From contig CM114272.1 of assembly GCA_050084515.1 (NCBI GenBank), forward strand, positions 42,036,001 to 42,100,000: DNA of 64,000 nucleotides, read 5' to 3'. The first letter of the stretch is position 1, and each line of letters begins with the position of its first letter. This document shows positions 1 to 10,634 of this stretch, in pieces. The notes under the pieces were generated by a model. The model had not been told where the DNA came from. It saw only the letters and a program-made list of their open reading frames with translations, and ran no database searches. Origin of the DNA: Blasia pusilla. Lineage: Eukaryota; Marchantiophyta; Marchantiopsida; Blasiales. The position numbers and the translations under genes are program-made.

Positions 1-92
1 TGAGGTTACCCGATGCCGGATCCGTGGCATCGACATCATATGGAGCAGCCAAAGATCTGGAGAATCCTGGATCGATGTGCGGGGTTGCCTAG

Positions 93-1023
93 ATGGAGGC
101 CGCCGCAGTTGTGACGCGTGGAGCAGCCGCAGAGTTGGATCCACAGCGAGGGGAAGCCAGTAGACAAACTAGGCTTCCTCAATCTTTCACGTTGTCCGAA
201 GCGATGAGGGTCCTCATCAAAGTTCCTGGAGAGTTGGTAATGTTGTTGGTGTGCAAGCACGGAGGGCAATGGGAGAAGCGAGTGCAACGACTCCTATTGT
301 TGATGCTCAGGAGGGCATGTGTCGAGCACGTTGTTGGGGGCGGCCACCGTTGTGTATCGCACTCCTTTATTTTCTGCTTCCGATGTTGTGACGTTGGGAG
401 GTACGCCCGCCGAGGCTTTTTGGCTGGCCGCTTCACTATGTGAGCACGGAGTTGGAGTTCCTGCATCACGTTCAGAGGTGATTGCAGAGGAGGTGATGGA
501 CCTGCCCATGGAGCGGATGCTCGGGCCGTCCACGTCAGATTCATGGCAGGCTGCGGCTGCTAGGATGGCGGAGATGCCCGCTAGACCCGCGATAGAGCGT
601 GCCATGGCTTCTCCTGGTGTTGTGTTCTTTGGATAACCGAGGAGAGGTCTTCCGGTTGGTGAGTCTGGAGGTAGAGCTTTTAGTCCGTACCGGCGTCTTG
701 TTGATTCAGGAGCGCAACCCTTGATGTTGGGGAAAGCATCATTCAGAGGATTGGGCTTGACAAGAGCCGATGTGGAGTGTTTTCCATTTCGGATACAGAC
801 ATCCTTGGGTGGAGCGAGTACCACACAGTATATCACCCGACAGGAGGTCGTGGTGAGGATTCGCCCGGGACATCCTATAGATGAGTCCGTGGTGCGCGCC
901 AAGGCGATAGTGACTGATGTTGAGTCCTACGACGTCTTGGTTGGTGGAGCAGTGTTATACCCGATGGGGTTTTCCCTGACATCGGGAGGAGTGCCCTCAA
1001 TCACCAGGATGGCAGTCAGGTGA
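93..1023 (+). pseudogene. Gag-pol linker and aspartic protease remnant, copy A
   Basis: The first part (93-300) resembles the segment of copy B around 51345-51500 just before its protease. The protease active-site motif D-S-G-A is at 703-714, within a context (LVDSGAQPLML) almost identical to copy B. A second conserved protease segment (YDVLVGGAVLYPMGF, near 928-972) follows in a different frame block, as in other retropepsins where a hydrophobic flap and C-terminal strand follow the catalytic Asp. Retropepsins cut the Gag-Pol polyprotein during particle maturation. Frame breaks near 636 and between 660 and 720 make it a pseudogene. Confidence 0.75.
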
Positions 1024-1379
1024 TGGGCGCCTTAGCTCATTACCCGTTCGATTCACAGGTGCTGTGATCGAGCAACGGCCAGGAGAGATGGCGACCTTAG
1101 CAGGATTTAGCAGTGTCATCACTTGGCCTAGTGATTTGATTGAGGGACATGTCCATGCAGAGGATACTCCCGTTCCTGACATTTCTATGGAGAGGAGTGT
1201 TATGGTAGCTGCATCATTCCGTGGAGGAGAGGTGCTGCTGTGGGGCTCGACTGAGGAGCTTCAACGATTGGCAGATGTGCACGTGCAGACCGCGTGGAGC
1301 GAGGCGTTTGCACCAAAGCGTGACGGGTCTAAGAAACCCGGGGTAGCGGGGAGTGCTACGATGATACCCTTGGATACTA

Positions 1380-2345
1380 CACCCATTGTGTGGTGTACCC
1401 CCGAGGAGGGTATTCGAGTGTTAGATCTCTTTGGAGGGATTAGCACCGGGTTAGCTCTTTTTTGCAAAGCAGGAGTGCGAGTACAACAAGATTACTTGTA
1501 TGTGGAGAGTGATGATGTTGCAGGCGCGTCTCACTACGACATGTGGCGCAATTACGCCTACGTTTTCCCGACTTATTGTCTGCGTCCGCAATATAGGGGT
1601 ACCAGAGTTCCCTACCGAGGGATATTTTGTTGTTGGGGGCGCAGGACGTAGAGCGGGTAGGGACCATTGATTTGGTCATTGCCGGTTGGCCATGTCAGGG
1701 CCAATCGAGTGTTGACGAGGCATGGGCGGGTTCACCGACACTGGTCGAGGTTATTTTGGGAGATGTTGAGGGTCTTACGATAGTTGCAGAGCACCAGCCT
1801 CGTTCTCCACCTACATTCGAGAATGTGCCGATCTTAGAGACTCTAGGTCACGGGTCGTGACGAGTGCTCATCAAGCGCGTGCCTGGATCGCCCCACAGAG
1901 TGTTCTTGGATGCGGCGAGTGTAGGTTCTAGAGCCCATCACCCGCGTCTATGGTGGACCAACTTGGTGCCCCATGCGGTGTTATGGAGGGCGTATACGAG
2001 AATGGAGCGCCCCTCCCCTTTGTTAGTGGATTCCATTCTAGATCCAGGTCGCCGATCACAAGCAAAGTGAGGCACGATGATCGACCACCGATCGCGTGGT
2101 CAACAGGTAGGAGGCGCGGGCAGCCTTGCCCACGTTTGTGAGTTTTCCGCTTCCTATGCATACAAGGAGGCGGTCCTAGCTTGGTTTGGGATGACCAGGT
2201 TCAGCGGTTGGTGGAGCCCAACGCCGACAAGAGAGAGCGGCGATGGGATTTCCCACAGAGTGACGGCAAGTACCATCGATGTCGAGGCATCACGACGCCA
2301 TGTCTTGGGTCAGCGATGGACTGAATCGCTTGACATAGATCCTCG
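1380..2345 (+). pseudogene. C5-cytosine DNA methyltransferase domain inside the retrotransposon, copy A
   Basis: Transfers a methyl group from S-adenosylmethionine to cytosine C5. The SAM-binding motif I (D-L-F-G-G-I-S) is at 1424-1444. The catalytic motif IV (G-W-P-C-Q-G) is at 1684-1701, with the nucleophile Cys codon at 1693-1695. Motif VI (E-N-V) is at 1819-1827 and is intact. A motif VIII-like segment (A-H-H-P-R-L-W-W-T-N) is at 1933-1962. The C-terminal SRRHVLG-like motif X falls near 2288-2312. Motifs run I to X linearly, as in DNMT3 and unlike the permuted DRM. The domain sits between protease and RT, exactly as in copy B. Several frameshifts and the TGA at 1858 disable it. The frame blocks are 1064-1651, 1627-1860, 1864-2070 and 2077-2373. 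Confidence 0.85.
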
Positions 2346-2689
2346 CCTTGGGAGTGGTGGCGGCGTCGTATGAGATCGCGAGAGATCACAGCGGTTGCGT
2401 TGGTGAGCCCCATGCCTAGCGAGACGGTGGAGGCAATGGTTGGGGCGAGACCCGAGGAGATCTACGCACCAAGGGAGATCGGGAGAGACACCCTTGGACT
2501 TCTTGGGATGTTTTGAAGGTACGCAAGGAGATGATAGCCACAACATCGAGCGTGGTTTTGGGCACTGCACGTGGAGGAGATCAGAGTTTGCAGTTGGCTG
2601 CAGGAGAGCGGCCGAGTGTTGTTGTTCGAGACGGGGTTGCACCATAGCAACCACCGATACCCGCGCCGGAGAGTCCTACCGTAGTCACG

Positions 2690-4130
2690 ATGGAGACTTG
2701 GGAGCCAGATATGGGCCCTAAGTTGACAGGAGGAGAGCGGCGCCGAATACATCAGTTCCTCAAGAGTTATAGGAGCTGCTTTGCGTTTAGCATGGAGGAT
2801 TTGGGTACGCTGAAGGGACCGGGGATCCGCATTGAGTTGTCGAGTGATATGCCGATCTTCCGACAACCCTGCAGTCTGATGATATGGAGAGGGCTCGATT
2901 GAGTAGGAGCCAAGACTTGGTCGGAGCAGACTCGTGGAGAGGTCGCATGGGGAGTATGCATCCGCCATCGCTTTGTCATGCCCGCCAAGAAGGATGTGCA
3001 TGGCAACCGGACGGATAGGCGGATGTGTGGGGATTACCGACCTATCAATCGCGATTTAAGTCCGATAAGTATGCCATGCCCACCCCGAGGAGATCTTTGA
3101 TGCGATTGGTCACGCAAAGGTCTTGATTCATTGATTTATGAGTGGATACCATCAACCGCCTATCGATTGGAGGACAGCAGAAGACGGCATTTTGGGGCAT
3201 CGATCCTCACGGAAGGATTGTTTGTACCAGTGGCGGTTCTTACCATTTGGGTTAAAACGCCCGGCTGAGTTTGAGAGGGTCATGGATAGGATCTTGGCTG
3301 GTCTGGATTTTGCTAGGTGTTATATTGATGACATCGTAGTCTTTAGCGCCACGGTTGAGGAGCATGAGCAACATCTAGAGGAGGTGTTTCGACGATTGCA
3401 ATTACATGGGTGAAGCTACATCCCGGCAAGTGCAAGTTCTTCTACGACCAGATTGAGTACTTGGGTCATACGATATACCCAGGGGGCCTTGGTGTTCAGC
3501 AGAGACGAAGGTAGAGGCCATCTCACGCATTCCACGCCCTACTGAGATGTAAGCCGTGTTCGCAAGATTCATGGGATTGGCGAACTTCTATCAGCGATAC
3601 GTCAAGGGATTCATTCGATTAAGGCTGACCTTGCTCACCAAGGTGGATCACGAGTGGCACGGGGATGAGCAGGAGCGAGCATTTCGATTGCTCAGGACAA
3701 AGGTTGACGTCCGCACCCATCTTGAGGAGACCGATCGGGGTGTCCTTTCTAGTTGCACCTGATTGGAGCATGTTGGGGCTTGAGCGGTGCTCACCCAAGA
3801 TGATGATGAGGGTAGAGAGTTTGTGGTGGCTTACGCTAGCCGCTCGAACAACGCCGCATAGGGACAGCTCGTATGAGGGTGAGTGCTTGGTCATGTGTGG
3901 GTCTGTCGCGCATTTTAGGTGTTACTTATTCGGAAACCCCTTTACCATCATCATCGATCATCAACCACTGAAGTGGTTGATGGAGTCCGACAAGCTTCTG
4001 AGGGGAGCTTGTAGATGGGCTCTGTTGTTGCGGGAGTATGATTTTCGGTGGTACATAGACTCGAACGCTCAACCAGGATGCAGATGGGTTGAGTCGTAAC
4101 CCATGCCCGAGTCAGCAAGATGCAACCGGA
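2690..4130 (+). pseudogene. Reverse transcriptase and RNase H, copy A
   Basis: Copies element RNA into DNA and removes the RNA strand. The RT N-terminus starts near METWEP (2690), also present in copy B at 53841. Further on, a VMPAKKDVHGN-like stretch lies near 2978-3007, and the polymerase motif Y-I-D-D is at 3321-3332, followed by IVVFSATVEEHEQHLEEVF. The connection segment (FMGLANFYQRYVKGF) is near 3566-3614. RNase H shows DHQPLKW near 3955, with the Asp codon at 3955-3957, typical of Ty3/gypsy. The reading frame switches at least six times, so the protein is dead here. In copy B this segment is missing, so this is the only RT of the family in the window. Confidence 0.87.
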
Positions 4131-4499
4131 GCTCAATGGCATGGAGAGAGTGATGAGGAGTCGGTGCCACGATGGCACGCTGGTCGGCCTATTTAGGCAT
4201 GTTGGCTATGGAGAGCTGAGTGTGGAGACCGATGGCGCAGGTCTAGTGGAGAGTCTTTGGATCTCGAGGCGGTGAGGACACGACAAGTGGCCGAGATATT
4301 CATGATGATGGAGTAGTCTTAGAGTACCTTCAGATCTTGGCGGCCTTTGCGAGCACCATGGATGCTAGAGAGCAGGATCGGATCCTCAAATGGGCCGAGG
4401 CGGTTCCGTTGGGAGGGGACACATGTTTTGAGGGTTTGGGAGGATGGCAGAGTGCGATAGTGCCGCATCCTTTGCAGAGAGCACGACTAGTGCAAAGAT

Positions 4500-5416
4500 G
4501 CCCACGAGGAGTTGGGTCACTTTGGGGTGAAGCGGACGTATAGCTTGCTCCGATTCGTATTGGTGGCGAGGCATGCATCGGCGTTCAGCCAGCTTTGTTG
4601 CCAGTGCATGGTGTGTGATCGGTCCGAGCATCGTTCAATGCTCCGACTCCACGCTTGCATCCCTTACCAATCATGGGCTTAGGGTATAGATGGAGTTTGG
4701 ATTTTGCAGGACCTTTGCCTTTGACGGATCGTCACAGTCGTTATGTGTTGGTGATGGTCGAGCACTTCTCGAAGTGGATCGAGTTGGTTGCATTGCGTGA
4801 CAAAGCAAGTGAGGGAGTAGCTTATGCCTTCCTTGACAGAGTCTTTGAGTCATTGTGGCGCACGCACCGAGGTGTTGATGCACCAGGTACCGAAGTTTCG
4901 CGGTGAGTTCCAGGCCTTGTGTGATCGGGCCGATCGACCACCGCGACGACTCAGCGAGATCATCCTGAGGCGGATGGATTAGCGGAGAGAGTTGTGCAGA
5001 CGGTGAAGAGGGGTTTACGCAATTATGGCTTGCACAGAGGTCACCTAGGAGATTGGGACCTCCAGTTGCCATGGTTGGCGATAGGATACAGATTCAGCAG
5101 GCAAGCATCCTTAGCGTCTTTTTCACCGTATTTTGCTACTTTATGGCCGAGAGCCGATTTACTGCGGCCATTCGTCGAGATCTTTGGTGAGGTGTTGAAC
5201 CTTGATGACCAGGATGTATGGGTGCGAGCATGTTCTCAGAGGGCTGAGTTATTTCGGAGAGTGATGCCCATGGCATTCGAGAACTTGGCGATTGCACAGC
5301 ATCGGGATACGTTGAGGTATGCGACTATTCGAGGTGGTGGTTATCGACCAATTATCCGGAGGTTTCATCAGGGAGATTATGTCTATTTGCGAGAGGGCAC
5401 GGCGATGTTGATGTGA
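4500..5416 (+). pseudogene. Integrase, copy A
   Basis: Inserts retrotransposon cDNA into the host genome. The core begins with W-S-L-D-F-A-G-P (first catalytic Asp codon 4700-4702). The second catalytic Asp, intact in copy B (IDQGTKF, Asp at 54814), is replaced here by a His codon in the aligned position near 4874. The C-terminal part (DWDLQLPWLAIGYRFSRQAS, then GDYVYLR) runs in frame from 4994 to 5416. Frame breaks occur near 4900-4990, and a weak N-terminal zinc-binding region lies at 4500-4660. The PHD finger follows about 50 bp later, where chromoviruses carry a chromodomain. Confidence 0.8.
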
Positions 5417-5465
5417 TCGCAGGCGCACTATCCCGAGTGCGTGACATTCGCCATCGGGTGTTCTC

Positions 5466-5729
5466 TTGCTAGAGGGACACGATGGTATGGTATGGAAGGA
5501 CCATGTGCGTAATTATGCGCCATGTCACCTTCCTAACATTGATGGTATAGTAGATCCGAGCTTAGTAGTAGTTCCTGCAAGCTTGCGTTGTATGTTGTGT
5601 GGTTCTGCCCGTGGTACGGCCACGATGCTAGTCTGTGATGGGTGTTCGAGAGGATGGCATATGGCATGTTTGACGCCACCTCTCACTAGGGTTCCTCAGG
5701 GACGATGGATGTGTCCCAGATGTACATAG
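5466..5729 (+). pseudogene. C-terminal PHD zinc finger of the retrotransposon, copy A
   Basis: A PHD finger reads histone H3 tails. At 5589-5723 the residues form C-x2-C-x11-C-x2-C-x4-H-x2-C-x14-C-x2-C, the classical C4HC3 pattern. The typical W-x-C-P-x-C ending is followed by Thr and TAG at 5727-5729. All eight metal ligands are intact here. A preceding stretch (MVWKDHVRNYAPCHLP) is conserved with copy B. The domain is the last coding unit, directly after integrase, so it was probably the C-terminus of Pol. A targeting role, by analogy with chromodomains on chromovirus integrases, is inference. The block itself is open but sits in a broken polyprotein. Confidence 0.88.
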
Positions 5730-5908
5730 AGAAGGTAGTTCTACATTCCGACTTGTGTCTATGACATGGATGACAAGGAGGCGACTAACGATGGGGCCAC
5801 ATGAGCACCCGGCCTTCTTGCTCTTAGCGTCCGAGAGATGTATGTCATGGTAGGTAGGGATAGATGGCTATCGGAGTTAGAGGACCTAACCACCACTAGG
5901 GGGCGATT

Positions 5909-7170
5909 GGAGATATTTTGGTTCTTCTTGTCTCGTTGTTTGGATGCCATGAGTTAGCATGGGATCATGCGTGTTTGTGTGTGTGTTCGGTGACAGCGAT
6001 GTATGTTGTGTAGCGATGTGCATGCGCACGACAACTGTCACATCTTTTAGGATAGATCAGTGGGATCTAATAGAGCGCCTTCATGAGTAGTGGAGGACAC
6101 GCCCAGTAGGTCGAGGGTGACCTGTTGAGGCCCTTGGAAACCTGAGATAGCAGGTTTCCCCTTCGTTTCGGCTCATTTGGAGCCATATTGAGGAACTTAC
6201 TATTTTAGGTAAGTACCATTTTGAGTATATAATCGACTTACTATTTTTGGTAAGTGGCCCTTGACCTCCTACATCAGGTCAAGAGCCAAGGAGGTGACTT
6301 GGGAGAATAGGTTACCATGGAGAGAGCTTGGGAGAGGAGAGGGGTATACCTCAAGCAGAGAGAGCTTGAGAGCTCATTCTCTCTTTGTTCAACCTCTTGG
6401 CATGAGGCGGCGGAGCAATGGTACCTTGCCTTGAGTGTAACCCAAGCCTCTCATTAGGAGCAGTGGGTTTGGACATGAGAGAGAGTGCACACCTTTGCCT
6501 TGTGAGATGGTGGAGAGAGAGATTGGATCTTACTTTATTGGAGATATTTTGGTTCTTCTTGTCTCGTTGTTTGGATGCCATGAGAGATGGGGTGTTTTGT
6601 GTTTGACATGATGTATGTTGTGTAGCACCAAGCCCTTGCAAAGATCGTTTGCAAAGATCTTCTGACCTTTGAATTGGCTTTCCATAAGCCTTCTAATGCA
6701 CCATTATTTAATCCAAACGCATCTTGGCGCTAAAAGTTATGGCTATAAATACAGTTGGAAACTCTCAAACGCTAGTGGCGTTCCAAATCCGGATTCTTCC
6801 TTTGGCAACCCACTTCCTAGACTCAACTTCTTTCAAGTCGTGTTCCGCGTTTGGTCCAGGTTTCTCAGTCGCGACCATAACATCTGAAACACGAAGCCTC
6901 GCTTGCGTCTCCTCTCTTGTCTCCTCTTCGAGACCACTCCAACGCGCAAACCATCTTAGCGTGAGCCCGCTACTATTCCGATGTTCTTCTTTGGCACTCG
7001 TTTGGTCATGAGGGTCGCGACACTTGATTTTTTTGTGGGGTCCTAGTGTATATGCATGAGTATGTTTCATTTATGTGTGGAACTACCCATATGATGGGGA
7101 AGATCGGTGTTATGTGGTGTGTAGATGTGACAAGCGATGTGGGTTGTGTAGCAATGTGTATGCGCACAAG
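5909..7170 (+). repeat. 3' LTR region of copy A, split by a nested LTR fragment
   Basis: An LTR body starts at TGTCACATC (6036), the same start as at 29256 and 55890. A possible TATA box, TATATAA, is at 6226-6232. The tail of the LTR, with TTGTGTAGC followed by TATGCGCAC, occurs both before the body (5909-6035) and after it (6537-6626, continuing at 7023-7170 past the nested insertion). The 46-bp block beginning TTGGAGATATTTTGG is nearly identical at 5909 and 6537. The exact LTR start is therefore uncertain: either 6036 or near 5909, where a short purine tract precedes. Confidence 0.65.
6627..7022 (-). repeat. Antisense chromovirus LTR fragment nested in LTR of copy A
   Basis: Read on the minus strand from 7022, this begins TGTCGCGACCCTCATGACC, the same start as the LTRs at 34604 and 40925, and matches about the first 330-400 bp of them. 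Shared stretches include the segment with ATCTGGATTTGGAACGCC. It ends abruptly at about 6627 without the 3' part of the LTR. Sequence of the DNMT-element LTR lies on both sides. The divergence from the 34604 LTR is visible, so it is an older copy of the same family. Confidence 0.75.
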
Positions 7171-7175
7171 ATTCT

Positions 7176-8520
7176 TAATGCGTATCTTTAGAGGGTTTAT
7201 CCTATCTTCAAAAGGTTGATCACACCCTCATTTAGAGCCTCTCTAATGAAATGATATCAAACATCAATACAGATTTTCCTAGCATGATACACTTGGTTTT
7301 GAGCTATGTGTACAACACTTTGGCTAGTATCCCAATATAATATAGCTCCATCCTACAACAAACCAAGCTCGGCTCCAAGTCTCCGTAGCCAAATAGCATG
7401 GTTTTCTCTAATGCAGCCATATACTCAACCTCAGTGGTAGATTATGCTAAGGAGTCTTGTAGTATGAGCTTCCAACTAATAGGGCCATCCAACAATATAT
7501 ACACAAAATGTGTGGTGGACTTGCTTTAGTCTGAATCTCTTGCAAAATTATAATCCACATAACCAAATAGAGCTTCATCTCCATCAACTCTACCATCAAA
7601 GACAATTCCCATATTCACTATCCCTTTCAAATAATAAAGAATCCATTTCAATGCTACCCAATCTTGCTTCCCTAGGTTTGACATAAACTTGCTAACCACA
7701 CTTACAACATATAAGATATCAGGTTGAGTGCATGTCAATGCATACATCAAACTTTCAACCGCACTCTCATAAGGAGCTTCCAAAATTTCTTTTCTTTCAC
7801 CTTTAGTAAAAGGGAAATCAACTAAAGAGTGTCTAAAATGACTATCTAAAGTAGTGCTCAGACATTTAGCATTCTCCATGCCAAATTGTTCGAGTCTCTC
7901 TCAAGATACTCGAACAGTTTGGCATGGAGAATGCTAAATGTGATTCTCATAGTCATACTCACTATGAGTATATCCACATACTCTCATAAATGTGTCAAAA
8001 CTCTTATACCATTGCCTCAGACTCTTCTTCAATCAATACAAGGACTTCTTCAGTTTGCAAAAGAAATTCTCCTTCCCCTATACTTCAAATCCCTCTAGTT
8101 GTTGCAAGCACATCTCCTCCATAAGCTCTCCATGCAAGAAGGCAGTCCTAACATCAAGTTGCTCCAACTCTAAGCTATTATGCTTAGAAATACACAAATC
8201 GATGTAATCTTTACCACTTGTGAGAAAATCTCATTGAATTCAATACCTTTTATCTATCTCCACCAATCTCAAGAAGTCCTTCCTTCCAATCCATCCATCT
8301 ACATCCAATTGTCTTCTTGACCTTAAGCAACCCCACTAAGTCCCGATTGTGATTGCATCAAAGAGACTTCATCTTGTCCTCCATGGCAAGCATCCATCTT
8401 GACATGTCCTTAATCTCCAAGGCCTCTTTGTAACATGAAGGCACTCCACTCTTTGTAAGAAGAGCAAAAGCAACAACATATGAACTCGAAAAACCCAAAC
8501 ATTTGGGGGGTCTCTTAGGT
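7176..8520 (-). pseudogene. Copia reverse transcriptase and RNase H, active-site segment deleted
   Basis: The RT N-terminal half is traceable on the minus strand from about 8470 to 7938. It includes a degraded LDVRTAFLHG region and FDTFMRVCGYTHSEYDYENH at 7940-8000. The RT C-terminal end starts at about 7880 (MENAKCLSTTLDSHF), and RNase H continues to 7176 with a damaged STTEAEYMA motif near 7430. Between them the roughly 85 residues normally containing Y-V-D-D are gone. They are replaced by an inverted copy of neighbouring sequence (7868-7937). Confidence 0.8.
7868..7937. repeat. Inverted repeat at the copia RT deletion
   Basis: Two arms of about 28 bp (7870-7897 and 7910-7937) are near-perfect reverse complements around a 12-bp loop. 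One arm is the genuine minus-strand code for EQFGMENAK. The other is the same code placed on the plus strand. It sits exactly where RT should contain its active site. Confidence 0.85.
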
Positions 8521-8537
8521 CTATCTGACTGGAAAGG

Positions 8538-9560
8538 CTATGGTGTAGTCTGAATTGCAATAGGACTCTTAGACTCTGATTCTAAGACAATGCTATCATC
8601 AATGTCTACCTCCACCTTAATAGCCTCAAACATTGGACTCTCACCTCTTGCCTCACTTGAGATATGAGTTTTCAACATCTCCTTCTCATCAAAGGACACA
8701 TCTCTACTCACATAAATCTTGCATGTACTAGGGTCCCACAATCTACACCCTTTCACTCCCTTCTAATATCCTAGAAATATGCACTTTCTAGCCTTTGAAT
8801 CTAACTTAGACCTCTTATCTTTCTAAACATGAACATAAGCAAGGCATCCAAATAATCTAAGTAAAGAGTAATTTTGTTGGAGTATCATGCCACAGCTCTA
8901 CTGGAATCTTACGTCCAATAGCAATAACAAGGGATAGATTTATCATATAATAAGCAATATTTATAGCTTCTGCCTATAACCTTTTCTTCATTTTTGCATT
9001 GCTCAACATACAACATACACTCTCTAATAGTGTTTGATTTATCTGCTCTACCACTCCATTCTATTAAGGTGTGCCAAGAGTGGTGAAATGGCAAATGATC
9101 CCTTCCTCCTTACAAAATCGTTCAAACTTCCTAGACCATTACTCTCCACTATAATTTTTAGATCGTATACATTTGGTCTTTTAACCAGTCTACTTCTCTA
9201 CCATTGTCTTCCATTCTATAAAGATAGAGAATACCTCAAAATTCTTCTATAAGAAATAAATCCACACCCTTCTAGAATAAGCATTCACAAAGATGGAAAA
9301 TATAATGTTTTCGATTCAGAAGCAACAGATATAGGACCCCAGACATATGTATGTATATAATATAGAGCTCCCTCTATCGGATGTTCACCAATACTGAAGC
9401 TCATTCTATGTTGTTTTCCAAATACACAATCCTTACGAATATCCAACATACAAGACTTCACTCCTTTGAGAAACTCACGTTTTGACAGCTCTCAACTTCA
9501 TCAAAATCAAGGCTCTTTTTGAGACTCATAGAACTCCACTCTTTGCTATCCATTTGCAGC
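8538..9560 (-). pseudogene. Copia integrase, core and C-terminus
   Basis: Near 8909-9094 the minus strand encodes a damaged version of the conserved GTPQQNG-V-ER region and the following CML / EA / A-Y-x-I-N-x-S segment of copia integrase cores. At 8700-8756 it encodes KGCRLWDPSTCKIYVSRDVS, the conserved tail of copia integrase preceding a Ser/Glu-rich linker to RT. The core Asp residues are not in an open frame. Frame changes occur near 8760 and 8910. Confidence 0.78.
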
Positions 9561-9646
9561 CATTATCATCCACTGCACCAAGAGAAATCATATTCTCTCT
9601 TAGGTTCGGAATATGTCTAACCTTACTTAGTGTTTTAATAGTCCCA

Positions 9647-9937
9647 TCAAACATCAATCCCCAATATCTTGCATGACATGTTGTTCCCCATCAAGATAGT
9701 TCCAATAACCCAATTGCGATATGTATTGAAGCACTCTTTGTAAGGACACATATGGTAAGAGCAACCAAAATCCATAATCCATGTATCATGGAAGATATCT
9801 CTTCCAAAAGTTAGAATCCATACACAATCATCCATATCTAACTTTGCTTTGCTAGCTTGTTTAGAGGTCCGAGCTTTCTCTTTATGTATGTTCCTCGCTG
9901 GGTCTTTTCTTTGGCCTTTTGTATAATCTTTCTTCAT
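9647..9937 (-). pseudogene. Copia protease region
   Basis: The minus-strand frame carries DTWIMDFGCSYHMCPYKECF, the copia protease active-site region, whose usual motif is D-S-G-C. The Ser is replaced by Phe (D-F-G-C), which should inactivate it. A Lys/Arg-rich linker precedes it and MGNNMSCKILGI follows, both characteristic of copia pol. The usual GAG-pre-integrase zinc region would lie next, toward lower coordinates, but is badly damaged. Confidence 0.8.
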
Positions 9938-10034
9938 GTGACCTAGCCTTCCGACACTCCAACACTTACCTGTTACATTACTACTCCTAAATCAAACCTT
10001 TAACCTATATGTGCCTTTACTTTGACTCTTCTAA

Positions 10035-10634
10035 TTAATCTCGTCTACCTTGGGCAACAACAGCCTCTAAGTTTTTCTCCTCATTGCTCAATATCTTTCT
10101 AAACTCATTAGACAAGAATATCCTAGTAACACCATCCAACTCTCTTGTATCTATCCCATATAGTAGAGTGACTACTAGGTGTTTAAAAGAACTAGGGAAC
10201 GATATCAATAATAGTAATGCTTTATCTTGATCCTCTAGTTTTACCTCCATACTTTATATCTAACAGATGACTTGATTAAAATCATCCAAGTGCTCCATCA
10301 GATTTCCACTTTCTTTTATACGTAGAATGTACAACTTGTGCTTCAACTACAAATTAATCTACTTGACAAAGATTTGGTCATGTATAGGCTCTATAACTTT
10401 GCCCATGATTTGGGCGTAGAGTTTTCATTCATGACATTGTAGAAAATTTGGTTTGCAAGACTCAAAAAAATTTGTAATAACAACTCTTGAGTTTATGTCC
10501 TTCCACTCTATAGTGGTCTCAGTTTCTTCTCTAATACCTTGTGCAATCCTTGCTAAACTAGCAAGTCTCTCACCTTCAATTGCCACAATCCAAAAAAAAC
10601 TTATGATCAAATTTTTCCACCTCAAACTTTGCAT
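10035..10634 (-). pseudogene. Copia Gag (UBN2-type) remnant
   Basis: Gag forms the particle that packages element RNA. The stretch 10035-10250 contains DQDKALLLLISFPSSFKHLV followed by a FLSNEFRK motif, the typical conserved core of copia Gag polyproteins. Upstream (10425-10634) are further Gag-like residues with ASLARIAQGI. Two blocks in different frames with intervening stops show decay. The CCHC knuckle just downstream, near 9925-9970, has lost cysteines (CWSVGRLGH). Confidence 0.75.

Larger units (their letters stand above)
1..7170 (+). mobile_element. DNMT-carrying Ty3/gypsy retrotransposon, copy A (5' end outside window)
   Basis: Decayed LTR retrotransposon read on the plus strand. Domains follow in the order Gag remnant, DSGA protease, C5-cytosine methyltransferase, RT (YIDD), RNase H, integrase, PHD finger and LTR. 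The domain order matches copy B at 49420-56617, which also supplies the gag missing here. RT upstream of integrase identifies Ty3/gypsy rather than copia. Frameshifts and stops occur throughout, so it is not autonomous. The 3' LTR is split by a fragment of another LTR (6627-7022) and ends against a copia remnant near 7170. The 5' LTR and gag lie outside the window. The family assignment rests on recognisable motifs, not on a database search. Confidence 0.88.

Noticed and set aside
1064-1651. The methyltransferase-like block as a host DNMT gene
   Set aside because: It is flanked by protease and RT in both copies and in copy B lies in the polyprotein frame with no intron, so it belongs to the retrotransposon.
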